NCBI GenBank assembly: GCA_029747015.1
Contig: JAKOGI010000449.1
Coordinates: 74,501 to 138,500, forward strand
Length of the DNA stretch: 64,000 nucleotides
Direction: 5' to 3'
Source: Carnegiea gigantea
Taxonomy: Eukaryota; Streptophyta; Magnoliopsida; Caryophyllales; Cactaceae
Of this stretch, positions 49,754-54,567 are shown in pieces; within the stretch, counting starts at the first letter, position 1, and every line of letters starts with the position of its first letter. A program made the position numbers and the translations under genes. The notes below the pieces were generated by a model. It was given only the letters and a program-made list of their open reading frames with translations, was not told the origin of the DNA and did not search any database.

Positions 49754-50142
49754 TTTTTTTATACTGTAAACTTACATAGGCCAAGGATGGGAGGCAACTT
49801 AGCGAGCTGGGAATAGCTGATGCCCTGAGGGATGGCAAGGCTAGCAATGGTAATACCCGAAATGAGATCCGACTTGAAGAACCCGAAACTATACCGGGGC
49901 CCCCATTCGAGGATGGGGAAGAAGTATTGCAACCCGAGCAGGAGCTTCCTGCTGAATTTGGGTTGGTTCTTCAACTTCCTAAACGGGTCATCCGGAAACA
50001 GTGCCTCCTTTAAGGATGCCCGCAGGGACTTGAAGAGTGGCTGAGGTGGCGGTGCTACAACCCGGTTCCTCTTTCCGGGATCCATGGCCACCTCCTGGGT
50101 CGGGTACATCCTACACTCATGCTCCTCCACTGTACCCATCAT
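12335..50142 (-). CDS. SULTR3: sulfate transporter, SULTR3 group (12 exons, 673 aa)
   Basis: Encodes a plant SLC26/SulP-family anion transporter: about 12 membrane segments, then a cytosolic STAS domain (about residues 530-650). Exons on the minus strand: 50142-49776, 46779-46572, 38468-38297, 37264-37199, 36816-36703, 32337-32221, 14521-14395, 14180-13894, 13800-13610, 13525-13440, 12915-12839, 12544-12335. All junctions keep one frame; all have GT-AG except intron 3 (GC donor). Family marks seen: [71 protein letters not shown], and DASGI in STAS. Length fits the family (about 650-670 aa). Group-3 members move sulfate in plastid envelope or plasma membrane; localisation is not readable here. 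The SULTR3;1/3;2 resemblance is by memory. Odd features: huge TE-filled introns, DASG for DTSG, and Cys at about residue 123 where LYSSF is usual. Confidence 0.93.
12839..12915 (-). CDS. SULTR3: SULTR3 exon 11
   Basis: The acceptor is taken as GGAAG|CTATAG because it restores the frame and the family length. Reads [20 protein letters not shown] then KRRGLK, donor GTAATCC. The motif is DASG instead of DTSG. Residues 579-604. The acceptor lacks a strong pyrimidine tract, so the precise junction is slightly less sure. Confidence 0.85.
13440..13525 (-). CDS. SULTR3: SULTR3 exon 10
   Basis: Acceptor CATAG, donor GTAAGTGA. Reads [20 protein letters not shown] then QYVILNMD. This is the STAS loop with the DEEED acidic stretch and the beta strand before the DTSG turn. 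Residues 550-578. Confidence 0.93.
13610..13800 (-). CDS. SULTR3: SULTR3 exon 9
   Basis: Acceptor ATGTAG, donor GTACTA. Completes the last helix ([17 protein letters not shown]) and opens the STAS domain with [20 protein letters not shown]. Relatives have ILEIDAPIYFAN, so the acidic E/D positions are replaced (R, A). Residues 487-549. Confidence 0.95.
13894..14180 (-). CDS. SULTR3: SULTR3 exon 8
   Basis: Acceptor TTGTAG, donor GTATGC. Begins (G)[19 protein letters not shown], where the common form is GPFSRSAVNFNAGCKT, so three or four residues of the signature differ (Q for P, T for A, SW for AG). The hydrophobic helices follow, ending EIGLLIA. Residues 391-486. Confidence 0.95.
14395..14521 (-). 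CDS. SULTR3: SULTR3 exon 7
   Basis: Acceptor ATGTAG, donor GTATAATC. Reads [20 protein letters not shown] then [20 protein letters not shown]. This is the central conserved block of plant sulfate transporters. It is separated from exon 6 by 17.7 kb of nested transposons. Residues 349-390. Confidence 0.95.
14522..15100. other. intron 6, 5'-of-LINE segment
   Basis: Intronic sequence next to exon 7. No coding domain, RNA gene or repeat boundary recognised. Confidence 0.4.
15100..19100 (+). mobile_element. L1-type LINE remnant in intron 6
   Basis: Plus strand, antisense to the host gene. An endonuclease start is seen at about 15592 ([19 protein letters not shown]), then a broken APE domain (LGDYNNVW near 16000). 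A linker follows at 16645-16851 ([20 protein letters not shown]). The reverse transcriptase remnant at 17364-17741 has [12 protein letters not shown], where FADD is usual. The 3' zinc-binding/ORF2 tail is decayed up to about 19070, where an A-rich 3' end is suggested. Many stops; inactive. The ORF1-like part near 15180-15480 is uncertain. Confidence 0.8.
19100..20155 (+). repeat. probable gypsy LTR, left part (split by Copia)
   Basis: Pyrimidine-rich (about 19495-19560) then T-rich sequence. If the Copia element at 20161-25134 and one TSD copy are removed, this stretch joins 25140-25824, which ends just before a gypsy-type primer-binding motif. The combined sequence would be an LTR plus leader. 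The LTR start was not fixed. The open frames at 19292-19683 on both strands are low-complexity shadows. Confidence 0.4.
20161..20375 (+). repeat. 5' LTR of Copia element
   Basis: 215 bp, starting TATTAAGGACATTG and ending TCTTTTCTCA. The same ends are found in the 3' LTR. Both begin TA rather than TG, so the mutation probably predates this insertion or belongs to the subfamily. Confidence 0.93.
20376..20386 (+). other. primer-binding site of Copia element
   Basis: TGTATCAGAGC, directly after the 5' LTR, matches TGGTATCAGAGC (initiator Met-tRNA complement) with one G missing. Confidence 0.8.
20455..21500 (+). pseudogene. Copia gag remnant with CCHC knuckle
   Basis: [15 protein letters not shown] near 20470-20515 is the usual N-terminus of this Copia gag family. 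A perfect zinc knuckle, [14 protein letters not shown], lies at 21204-21245 and is followed by a Gly/Arg-rich tail. Several stops interrupt the frame. The minus-strand frames at 21159-21488 are shadows. Confidence 0.85.
21534..22800 (+). pseudogene. Copia protease and integrase remnant
   Basis: The protease active-site region near 21534-21575 reads [13 protein letters not shown], so the DSGA motif is lost. The integrase zinc region at 21881-22150 has [19 protein letters not shown] and [11 protein letters not shown]. The core continues with [17 protein letters not shown], and the catalytic-region pattern [20 protein letters not shown] lies at 22255-22518. An integrase C-terminal part is at 22585-22803 ([15 protein letters not shown]). 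Stops and small gaps divide the frame. Confidence 0.88.
22881..23342 (+). pseudogene. Copia integrase-RT linker segment
   Basis: 153 open codons rich in Ser, Gln, Asn, Arg and Pro, with short repeated units such as [20 protein letters not shown]. It then runs into SRHLQDYVC, the usual block just before the RT domain. Disordered linkers are normal at this place in Copia polyproteins; this one is long and repetitive. Confidence 0.75.
23400..24150 (+). pseudogene. Copia reverse transcriptase remnant
   Basis: Readable blocks are [20 protein letters not shown] (about 23430-23480), [20 protein letters not shown] (about 23528-23587), [18 protein letters not shown] (about 23714-23767), [12 protein letters not shown] (about 23833-23868) and [13 protein letters not shown] at 23890-24147. 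The catalytic MDD is kept. Frameshifts separate the blocks. Confidence 0.9.
24200..24920 (+). pseudogene. Copia RNase H remnant and 3' end
   Basis: The RNase H pattern [12 protein letters not shown] near 24460-24495 and [20 protein letters not shown] near 24579-24640 are clear. The polyprotein end ALPxGR-like stretch lies near 24900, followed by GAGGGAGGAG (24911-24920), a polypurine tract touching the 3' LTR. A minus-strand frame at 24599-24811 is a shadow. Confidence 0.87.
24921..25134 (+). repeat. 3' LTR of Copia element
   Basis: 214 bp, same ends as the 5' LTR, with a one-base gap and roughly twenty differences by eye. The flanking target duplication aaatt follows at 25135-25139. Confidence 0.93.
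25140..25824 (+). repeat. probable gypsy LTR, right part
   Basis: Continuation of the sequence cut by the Copia insertion. It ends just before TTTGGTGCCATTGTTGGG (25825-25842), which resembles the TTTGGCGCCGTTGCCGGG primer-binding region of plant gypsy elements with a few transitions. Confidence 0.45.
25825..26480 (+). pseudogene. gypsy leader and gag fragment
   Basis: After the primer-binding-like site, a T-rich leader leads to scraps of gag. The best is the frame 26187-26372 (61 codons: [20 protein letters not shown], then AHDTWENG), reminiscent of the Athila-type gag region before the zinc knuckle (from memory). No pol follows, so the element is truncated. Confidence 0.45.
26481..26880. 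other. CGGGTT-rich repeat-like spacer
   Basis: Several ACGGGTTGGGT / TTCGGGTTCGGGTT-type units between 26515 and 26635, and again near 26790-26840. This resembles the interior of hAT-like MITEs, but no terminal repeats were found. Confidence 0.35.
26880..28450 (+). pseudogene. Copia (SIRE/UBN2-type) gag remnant
   Basis: [20 protein letters not shown] (about 26910-26975), then ACETAQQI and [20 protein letters not shown] (27132-27398), then an acidic segment with [11 protein letters not shown] (27392-27694). A Lys-rich coiled-coil-like stretch (28020-28300) precedes a zinc knuckle, [14 protein letters not shown] (about 28339-28380). This is the plant UBN2 gag of SIRE-like Copia elements. Stops break it into five pieces, and the pol genes that should follow are absent. 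Confidence 0.85.
28451..29299. other. 3' non-coding part of deleted Copia element
   Basis: No pol. The sequence contains GGGGAGAATTG- and AAGGGGGAGC-type stretches and CTCCTTCTTGTGCCACCG (about 29180-29200), like the 3' leader of SIRE-type elements (memory). The deletion joins the gag end to this region somewhere near 28450-28900. Confidence 0.45.
29300..30314 (+). repeat. polypurine tract and LTR of deleted Copia element
   Basis: AAAAAGGGGGAGAT (29300-29313) is directly followed by TGTTAGC, a textbook PPT-LTR start. The LTR-like sequence runs to about 30300 (TTCACCCCCTCTATAG is typical of the end). It is followed by GTGGTATCGATGG, which looks like a degraded primer-binding site. An LTR followed by a PBS would make this a 5'-type LTR joined to an upstream element, or a coincidence. 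Confidence 0.5.
30315..30953. other. no gene seen
   Basis: CT-rich, non-coding intron sequence. A repeated GGGAAGGGAAGG tract lies near 30411-30426. Confidence 0.35.
30954..31963. mobile_element. non-autonomous hAT-like element (1010 bp)
   Basis: An exact 8-bp target duplication, ctcacttt, flanks it (30946-30953 and 31964-31971). Ends: CATAGGCGGAGCT on the left and, reverse-complemented, TAGGGGCGGAGCC on the right. Subterminal GGGGCAAGGGGGTCAATTGA also occurs in the related element at 47989-48273. There is no transposase. The CT-rich open frames at 31147-31459 are low-complexity. An internal inverted repeat is listed separately. Confidence 0.8.
31703..31890. repeat. internal inverted repeat (hairpin)
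   Basis: The arm near 31703-31757 (AATTAGGTTTTGCCTTTCTT...) is mirrored by the arm near 31825-31890 (...AAAAAAGGCAAAACCTAATT), about 55 bp each with few mismatches and a loop of about 65-70 nt. It lies inside the hAT-like element and would fold in either transcript orientation. Confidence 0.8.
32221..32337 (-). CDS. SULTR3: SULTR3 exon 6
   Basis: Acceptor ATTCACAG, donor GTAAGTTC. Reads [20 protein letters not shown] then [10 protein letters not shown], ending VVVTA. This matches the loop and helix before the EGIAVGR motif. Relatives have ALTEG or ALAEG at the junction; this copy gives VTAEG. Residues 310-348. Confidence 0.93.
32338..32839. other. intron 5, 3' segment
   Basis: AT-rich intron sequence. 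No repeat boundary or gene recognised. Confidence 0.35.
32840..32965 (+). repeat. SINE-like 3' part (Au/TS type)
   Basis: AACCTCTCTACGGACAGGG, then AGAGGTAAAGTTGCCTATAT, CCATACCCCGCGAAAGCAGG and a GGTGGTGGTGGTGTT tail resemble the Au-type SINE 3' half. It is related to the copy at 12040-12150. A poly-T/poly-A pair follows at 33040-33090. Confidence 0.55.
33320..33530. repeat. GTTGAAGTGGGTT-type minisatellite-like tract
   Basis: Repeated units such as GGTTGAAGTGGATTGAAGTA; the reverse complement of the tract at 1425-1600. Confidence 0.5.
33806..36465. mobile_element. long-terminal-inverted-repeat DNA element (about 2.66 kb)
   Basis: The left 33806-33990 and right 36283-36465 are inverted copies over about 180 bp, starting GGGCATGTTCTTTTCAACTT on the left and, reverse-complemented, GACATGTTCTTTTTAACTTA on the right. 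Both arms are filled with AGCACAATTTAGCATA-like subterminal repeats. A third, partial copy of the end lies inside at about 34885-34977 (facing inwards from the right), and a fourth near 33677-33770. No transposase domain is recognisable in the AT-rich middle. The superfamily is undetermined; the target duplication is unclear. Confidence 0.65.
36703..36816 (-). CDS. SULTR3: SULTR3 exon 5
   Basis: Acceptor TGCAG, donor GTAAGAGC. Reads [20 protein letters not shown] followed by a segment ending [16 protein letters not shown] and LTHAERHG are family-diagnostic. A poly-G run lies just beyond the donor (about 36678-36688). Residues 272-309. Confidence 0.95.
36817..37198. other. intron 4
   Basis: Short AT-rich intron with canonical GTAAGT...GCAG ends. 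Nothing else seen. Confidence 0.6.
37199..37264 (-). CDS. SULTR3: SULTR3 exon 4 (66 nt)
   Basis: A small exon lying between TTGCAG and GTAAGTTTG, coding [20 protein letters not shown] then YI. It supplies exactly the WRWES...TRY segment missing between exons 3 and 5. The CTTCTTCTCCCTCCTCCTC tract makes it look like simple sequence. Residues 250-271. Confidence 0.9.
38193..38288. repeat. (TA)n-(GA)n compound microsatellite
   Basis: About 75 bp of TA followed by a short GAGAGA tract, on the plus strand. It begins a few bases inside intron 3 next to the GC donor of exon 3. Open frames reading through it encode only Ile-Tyr repeats and are spurious. Confidence 0.95.
38297..38468 (-). CDS. SULTR3: SULTR3 exon 3
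   Basis: Acceptor TTGCAG at 38474-38469. Contains [20 protein letters not shown] and KGMLGLHHF, and ends VVSQHHQ at CAG|GCACCT. The donor dinucleotide is GC, not GT, and a (GA/TA)n microsatellite follows at once. Conceptual reading past CAG gives residues not seen in the family, so the exon end at 38297 is well supported. Residues 192-249. Confidence 0.88.
38480..39190. other. intron 2, AT-rich segment
   Basis: No gene or clear repeat boundary seen. Confidence 0.35.
39194..40487 (+). mobile_element. Helitron-like non-autonomous element
   Basis: The 3' end GAAGCACAGGATGCGCACTAG resembles plant Helitron ends: a GC-rich stretch followed by CTAG, with T following. A candidate 5' end, TCTATATATAC, is preceded by A, as expected for insertion between A and T. 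No Rep/helicase is encoded. A clean terminal stem was not verified, so the 5' end is the weaker part. Confidence 0.45.
40490..41319. other. intron 2, AT-rich segment
   Basis: No gene or clear repeat boundary seen. Confidence 0.35.
41320..41936 (-). repeat. 3' LTR of gag-only element
   Basis: 617 bp. Contains a TATATATAAAACC box read on the minus strand (about 41524-41511) and three perfect three-unit heat-shock elements at 41710-41722, 41750-41762 and 41899-41911, plus degenerate units between 41630 and 41910. Confidence 0.9.
41710..41911. promoter_or_regulatory. heat-shock-element cluster, 3' LTR
   Basis: GAAgtTTCtaGAA (41710-41722), GAAggTTCtaGAA (41750-41762) and GAAcaTTCcaGAA (41899-41911) each match the nGAAnnTTCnnGAAn heat-shock-factor consensus exactly. 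HSF binding is inferred, not shown. Confidence 0.65.
42320..42760 (-). pseudogene. gypsy-type protease remnant of gag-only element
   Basis: The minus frame 42710-42435 reads [20 protein letters not shown], then [16 protein letters not shown]. It matches the retropepsin-like piece after the knuckle (relatives have VDTGAT; this copy has VDTEQT, so the active site is lost). Downstream, [20 protein letters not shown] and [18 protein letters not shown] follow. Plus-strand frames over the same bases are shadows. Confidence 0.8.
42740..43600 (-). pseudogene. gypsy-type gag of gag-only element
   Basis: The minus frame 43522-43256 contains [20 protein letters not shown] then [17 protein letters not shown], the classic plant gypsy gag start (REIDNFLWGLEQYF). 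Further downstream, frames carry gag-like pieces to about 42960 and a knuckle [12 protein letters not shown] near 42785-42750 (* = stop). Frameshifts and a stop are present. Confidence 0.85.
44124..44133 (-). promoter_or_regulatory. TATA box of gag-only element LTR
   Basis: TATATAAAAC on the minus strand, downstream of the HSE array. The matching position in the other LTR reads TATATATAAAACC. Confidence 0.6.
44316..44542 (-). promoter_or_regulatory. heat-shock-element array in 5' LTR
   Basis: Five perfect inverted GAA/TTC triplets: 44316-44328, 44356-44368, 44436-44448, 44475-44487 and 44530-44542. Partial units lie between them (TTCTAGAA palindromes). The array lies about 180-410 bp upstream of the TATA box on the minus strand. 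The layout recalls the heat-responsive LTR of Arabidopsis ONSEN, but this element is gypsy-like rather than Copia. Confidence 0.7.
44830..45870 (-). mobile_element. L1-type LINE 3' end (zinc-binding RT tail and RNase H)
   Basis: Minus strand. The zf-RVT-like part near 45760-45600 reads [20 protein letters not shown] and [16 protein letters not shown]. The RNase H frame at 45323-44952 reads [35 protein letters not shown] and [16 protein letters not shown], with the DGS and E/D positions of plant LINE RNase H. It continues beyond a stop with [20 protein letters not shown]. It is 5'-truncated and broken by stops. Confidence 0.85.
45871..46571. other. intron 2 segment next to exon 2
   Basis: No gene or recognisable repeat seen. 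Confidence 0.35.
46572..46779 (-). CDS. SULTR3: SULTR3 exon 2
   Basis: The acceptor ACTCAG precedes GTTCGAGC. The exon reads [20 protein letters not shown] and continues through GILR, closing with CG|GTAATT. The split first codon becomes TGT (Cys123), where relatives have Tyr. Residues 123-191. Asn-rich [17 protein letters not shown] is the usual loop before the next helix. Confidence 0.95.
46900..47441. mobile_element. non-autonomous hAT element (542 bp)
   Basis: An exact 8-bp target duplication, ctacaagg (46892-46899 and 47442-47449). Ends CAGTGGCGGATC and, reverse-complemented, CATGGGCAGATC. Subterminal GGGGTGTCCA recurs at both ends in opposite orientation. No transposase. In intron 1. 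Confidence 0.88.
47989..48273. mobile_element. hAT-like MITE (285 bp)
   Basis: An exact 8-bp target duplication, gagacaat (47981-47988 and 48274-48281). Ends TACTAGCGGAG and, reverse-complemented, TATAGGCGGAG. Its right half shares GTCAATTGA-type and GGGGCAAGGGGG sequence with the 1-kb element at 30954-31963, so both belong to one family. Confidence 0.85.
49282..49749. mobile_element. MITE between two (TA)n arrays
   Basis: TA arrays at about 49296-49331 and 49717-49749 flank a unit at about 49332-49713. Its ends are inverted copies over about 44 bp: GATGATACGGGTCTTGCTAT on the left and, reverse-complemented, AATGATAAGTGTCTTGCAGC on the right. An insertion into TA microsatellites would hide its own target duplication; rice Micron elements behave this way (memory). 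In intron 1, just before the exon 1 donor. Confidence 0.65.
49776..50142 (-). CDS. SULTR3: SULTR3 exon 1
   Basis: Starts at tandem ATGs (50142 and 50139); I took the first, but the second gives the MGTVEEH start closer to relatives. Contains [20 protein letters not shown], the typical SULTR3 N-terminus, and [19 protein letters not shown] of the first membrane block. Ends CTAT|GTAAGT, phase 1. Residues 1-122. Confidence 0.95.
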
Positions 50143-50562
50143 AATTTTTTTTTTTTCTATGTTCAGAATTGAAGTAGGGTTTTAGGTGGTGAGGTTCTAT
50201 AATCCGCCCTAGTTTGATTTTAATTTGTAGTAAAGTATTTATTTTTTCAAGGGAGGTTCAGAGAAGACTAATGATGAGAAGCTAGGAAAAAATAGGAATG
50301 CAAACCACGACATGTGAATTAATATGGAGGGAAGGATTTCTCGCTTGTTTTTTTTTTTTTTTTGGTTTCCCCCTTTCGGGAGGAGAGGGGAATTGGGATG
50401 ATGGTTGGAAGGATGGAGCACAGCGAATTTATAGAATGGAAATCAGACATTTTGGGAGTGATCAACTTGTTAAAGGGAAGTGCAGAACGGGACCCATTTT
50501 GGCTACTTCAAGTGATGATAAACGTCTTGGCTTAAGATATAAAGAAACTATCTTTAACTTAT
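50143..50562 (-). promoter_or_regulatory. SULTR3 5' UTR/proximal promoter segment
   Basis: 420 bp between the ATG and the gag-only LTR element. Includes poly-T (plus strand) at about 50348-50362. No confident TATA box was chosen. The right edge is the target-duplication base of the LTR element, so everything beyond was displaced by 6.4 kb. Confidence 0.5.
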
Positions 50563-51244
50563 TGTAAACACAAATTTCGAATCTAAAATAAATCAAGACA
50601 AGGAATATGGATAAATTTGATTTGTATTGATTTCGGAAAATATGGATACAATCTCTGTATATTTGTTACAAATAAACAAATAAAAGTCCACTGATTCGAT
50701 CTCTAATTTGTACTTGAAAGAGGGTTGATTGACTTGAATCCCGATCAGGTTGATTAATTTGACTCACTTTGAATGAACTTCAATTTGATCTTGAGAGATG
50801 GCCTGAGAGGCTCGATCTCAATCAAGATGAGTGTTCTTTGATTTTGATGATAGACGATACGTGCTTTAATTGTACTTGTTGTCTTCCTTTAGAGAAATTA
50901 GTCCTTTGAGTTTTCAGAATATCTTGAGAGTGAATGAATCTTCCATCCCCGAGTAGGAGGAAGTAGTTTTCTATTTATAGGGAAAGAATCCCCCTCCTCT
51001 TACTAGAGTTTGCGACCTATTAGCCTTCTTGGGCCGTTAATTGGGCCTTTAACTTGTTAGTCCATTTAACTAGCAATTTAATAGTCAATTTGACTGTTGA
51101 TTTGATAGTCGTTTGACTCATGACTTGGCAGTCGATTCAACCCAATTTATTAAAATAAATTTAATTAATTAAATGGGTTTACCCAAATAATCAGTTTATA
51201 TTTATTTTTATAACATGATATTTATTAAAATTTTTGTGCTTACA
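50563..51244 (-). repeat. 3' LTR, nearest to SULTR3
   Basis: 682 bp. Minus-strand CTATAAATAG at 50980-50971 is a good TATA box pointing at the SULTR3 ATG. Several TTGAC W-box cores lie on the plus strand (for example near 50727, 50758, 51095 and 51114). Confidence 0.92.
50971..50980 (-). promoter_or_regulatory. LTR TATA box facing SULTR3
   Basis: CTATAAATAG on the minus strand. A start about 30 bp downstream (near 50945) would leave about 800 nt before the SULTR3 ATG. The other LTR has CTATAAATAA at the same place (about 56726-56717). Confidence 0.55.
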
Positions 51245-51256
51245 AATTACCCCCTC
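51245..51256 (-). other. polypurine tract of gag-only element
   Basis: GAGGGGGTAATT on the minus strand, touching the 3' LTR. Confidence 0.75.
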
Positions 51257-52100
51257 GAGAGCTGACTACAGTAAGCGACTTTGAAGCGCTTGATGCAGTC
51301 TGGTCTCGAAGCTTGAAAGTTGATATTAATATGCCCAATCATTTTTTGAAGGTGACATAATTTAATTAATTAAACATCCTCGTACGTTTGATAGGATAAC
51401 TTAGCTTAATATGGACCTTTGAACTTATGAAGGGCCTATTTGATAGAGGTGAGAGACACCTAGGTGCAGGTAAATGGGCAAGGTTCCCATCATTTTAGAC
51501 CCCAACTATATCTGCAATGAGTGGGCTAGGGGTTTTTTTATCCCAATTGATTTCTCCACAGCGCACGTAACCTTATACATGAATTATTTGACCACCCATT
51601 GGCGCTGCTTGTCCACCCAAAGAAATAAAGTCATCGACAATCATCAATCATCAGTGACGGACCTGAAGTCCGCGCTGCCATCGGGCGTAACGGGGAAAAT
51701 AGAGGGCATCTCATAACAACACCATGGAGCAAACCATCGGGACCTCATCTGGGCGGAAACGCCCTATGGCAGAGATTATCAATTTTGTTCTCAATTAAAC
51801 ACTCAAAGCGCGGCGGCGTTGTTTCTCATTTAGCACGGTGCTTTTCTAATTACAACCCTTGTATTTCTTTTTTCTTTTTTGTTTCTCATTCAGCACCATG
51901 CTTTTCTAATGACAACCCTTGCATTTCTTTTTTCATTTTTGTTTTTTTTCGTTCTGTGGCGCTGCCTTTTCTTTTCACTTTGCCTTTTTTTGGGATGCAG
52001 GCTTGTCCGTCGATTATGCGAGACCCCAATCTTTGGATTGATATTTTAAAAAGATGCACATTACTAATTAATCATCCTTCTAAAACGAACATTCCTAAGA
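51257..52100. other. non-coding interior of gag-only element
   Basis: Contains a direct duplication of about 50-60 bp near 51822-51880 and 51883-51940 (GTTTCTCATTTAGCAC versus GTTTCTCATTCAGCAC). No gene recognised; the open frames across it have no known domain. Confidence 0.45.
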
Positions 52101-52108
52101 TGAGAATT

Positions 52109-52790
52109 CTCCAAAGGCGATTTAATTATCAGTTAACCTTTAAATGTTTAACCCTTTTGGGTACATCAATGGGTTAATCTTGAATCCTCCTAAGGCGAAC
52201 GTTTGTAAAGGCAAAAATCCTCCAAAGGCGAATTTGACTTGATTATTGGTTAACCTTTGAATGTCTAACCCTTTTGGGTGCATCAACGGGTTAACCTTGA
52301 ATCCTCCTAAGTTGAACTTCCTCAAAGGTAAAAATCCTCCAAAGGCGAATTTGACTTGATTATCGGTTAGCCTTTAAATGTCTAACCCTTTTGGACACAT
52401 CAACGGGTTAGCCTTGAATCCTCTTAAAGTGAAAATCATCCAAATGTGAATTTGACTTGATTATCGGTTAACCTTTGAATGTCTAACCCTTTTGGGTACA
52501 TCAACGGGTTAACTTTGAATTCTCCAACGGCGAAAATCCTCTAAAAACGAAAATCCTCCAAAGGCGAATTTGACTTGATTATGAGTTAATCTTTGAATGT
52601 CTAACACTTTTGGGTACATCAATAAGTTAACCTTGAATCCTCCTAAGGCGAAAATCCTCCAAATATGAAAATCTTCCAAAGTGAATTTGACTTGATTATC
52701 GGTTAACCTTTGAATGTCTGACCCTTTTGGATACATCAATAGGTCAACCTTGAATCCTCCAAAGGTAAAAATTCTCCTATTTGCTGAAGA
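52109..52790 (-). repeat. tandem array of about 114-bp units encoding a 38-aa peptide
   Basis: About six units, each with TTTGACTTGATTATCGGTTA and CTTTGAATGTCTAACCCTTT. On the minus strand several stay open and give KVNPLMYPKGLDIQRLTNNQ then VKFAFGGF per unit (frames 52325-52140 and 52835-52509). The period is divisible by three, so the peptide repeat is kept. Function unknown. Confidence 0.85.
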
Positions 52791-53380
52791 GTCTCTGCTT
52801 GCATTTGCTCCTGTCTTCTTTTTTTTCTCCCCCATGCTTTTGCAGGTTTGTCATTTGAAATGTAGGATGCTTAAAGCTTTGGACTGAATGGATCATTTTC
52901 TCATACGAAAGTTTTTTTTTTTTTTTTGGGGAATAGGCGCACCTTGAGTGACTTTTCATATTTTTCTCACCCTCGGATGGCTTGCCCATGCGAGTCCGCC
53001 TCGGGTGACTTTTCCTATTATAAAAATGGAGGTCACATTGTTGTCGCCACCAACTCGAAGGAAGGAAGCGTATGTCGACAACATGAAGAAGGAGGTTATG
53101 GCGATGTTTCTACCAACTTGAGGGAGGAGCCATGCGTTGCCAACATGAAGGAGGAGATTATGGCATTGTCGCTACCAACTTGTAGGGGGAGGTTATGACC
53201 CGTCACTACCAACTTCAAGGAAGAGGGCTATGTTGCCATTGATGCTAATTCGAAGAGAAGGTGGACATCTTGAACAAGGAGGCTCTAGCACTATTATCAC
53301 CAAGTCAAAGGAAGAGACATATGTCACCATTGCCCCCAATTTGAATGAGTTCTAAGAATCTGCAACACTTTTGCGACAAT
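52791..53380. other. interior of gag-only element with short direct repeats
   Basis: Repeated GCGAGTCCGCCTCG- and ACTTGA(A/G)GGA(G/A)G-type motifs between 53040 and 53340 (for example ACCAACTTGAGGGAGGAG). No gene recognised. Confidence 0.4.
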
Positions 53381-53399
53381 TTAGTGTTTGCTTAGATGA

Positions 53400-54470
53400 C
53401 ATAAATGTTTGGTCAACGACTTGAGAGTCAGCAACTTCAATGATTTGTTGATCTTGAACTTGAATACTTAGGCTCTTCTTAAACTTCAAGGACTTAGGAG
53501 TCTCAAGCTTTTGATAACTTGATCATTCTAAACTTTGATGACTTCAGAGTCTTTACCTTTGAGGATTTAGGAGTCTGGCTTTGGATGAATTTCGATGACT
53601 TTGGCATCCTGAACTTTGAAAACTTAGGCTCTTCTTAAACTTCAATGACTTGGAGTCTTTAATTTTGATGACTTGAGAGTCTTGAACTTAGGAGACTTAG
53701 TTGTCTGTAATTGTGATGACTTGAGAGTCTTTAATTTTGATAACTTGAGAGTCTTGAGCTTGGGAGACTTAGTTATTTTTAACTTTGATAACTTGACAGT
53801 CTTTGTCATGGATGACTTGTGAGGCTTGAACTTGGAAAACTTAAGAGTCTTCAATTTTAATGACTTGAGAGTCTTTGTCTTCGATGACTTGTGAGTCTTG
53901 AACTTGGGAAACTTAAGAGTTTTTATTGTTGATGACTTAAGAGTCTTTGTCTTCGATGACTTATGAGTCTTGAACTTGGGAGACTTAATTGCCTTTAATT
54001 TTGATGACTTAAGAGTCTTTATCTTTGATAACTTGTGAGTCTTGAATTTGGGAGACTTAATTATCTTTAATTTTGATAACTTGAGAGTCTTTATCTTTGA
54101 TGACTTATGAGTCTTGAACTTGAAAGACTAAAGAGTCTTTAATGTTGATGACTTGAGAGTCTTTGCCTTCAATGACTTGTGAGTCATGAACTTAGAAGAC
54201 TTAAGAGTCTTGATTTTGATGGCTTTTGATTTTGATGACTTAAGGGTCTTTATCTTTGATGACTTGTGAGTCATTGAATTCACTTCAAAGTTTATAATTT
54301 TGTTCAATTGATAGTCTTTAGGTGACTTGGAAGTCTTTAATTTTGATGTCTTGAGCGTCTTGCGGATGACTTGATAGTCTGTGCTGACTTGAGAGTCTAG
54401 AAGCTTGGACTTGAAACTCTTAAGGGTGACTTGAGAGTCAAAATTGTTTATCGACTTGGGAGTTTTTAAG
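53400..54470 (-). repeat. GACTTGAGAGTCTT array encoding Lys/Ser/Leu-rich repeats
   Basis: Dense repeats of GATGACTTGAGAGTCTT and variants over about 1.1 kb. On the minus strand one 70-codon stretch (53854-53642) reads LKTLKLSKLKTLKSSQLQTT and similar units, a basic low-complexity peptide. It directly follows gag in the element's orientation. Confidence 0.85.
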
Positions 54471-54567
54471 AGTCAAAGTTGTTTTGCAATTTCAAAATCT
54501 TCATCCTAAATGCTGATTTTGGGTTGCTCTCTTGCAAAGCATTTTCCAATATGGTCTTAATAGATGA

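Noticed and set aside
52109..52790. Possible CRISPR-like array
   Set aside because: Units are contiguous 114-bp tandem repeats without unique spacers, in a plant LTR element.
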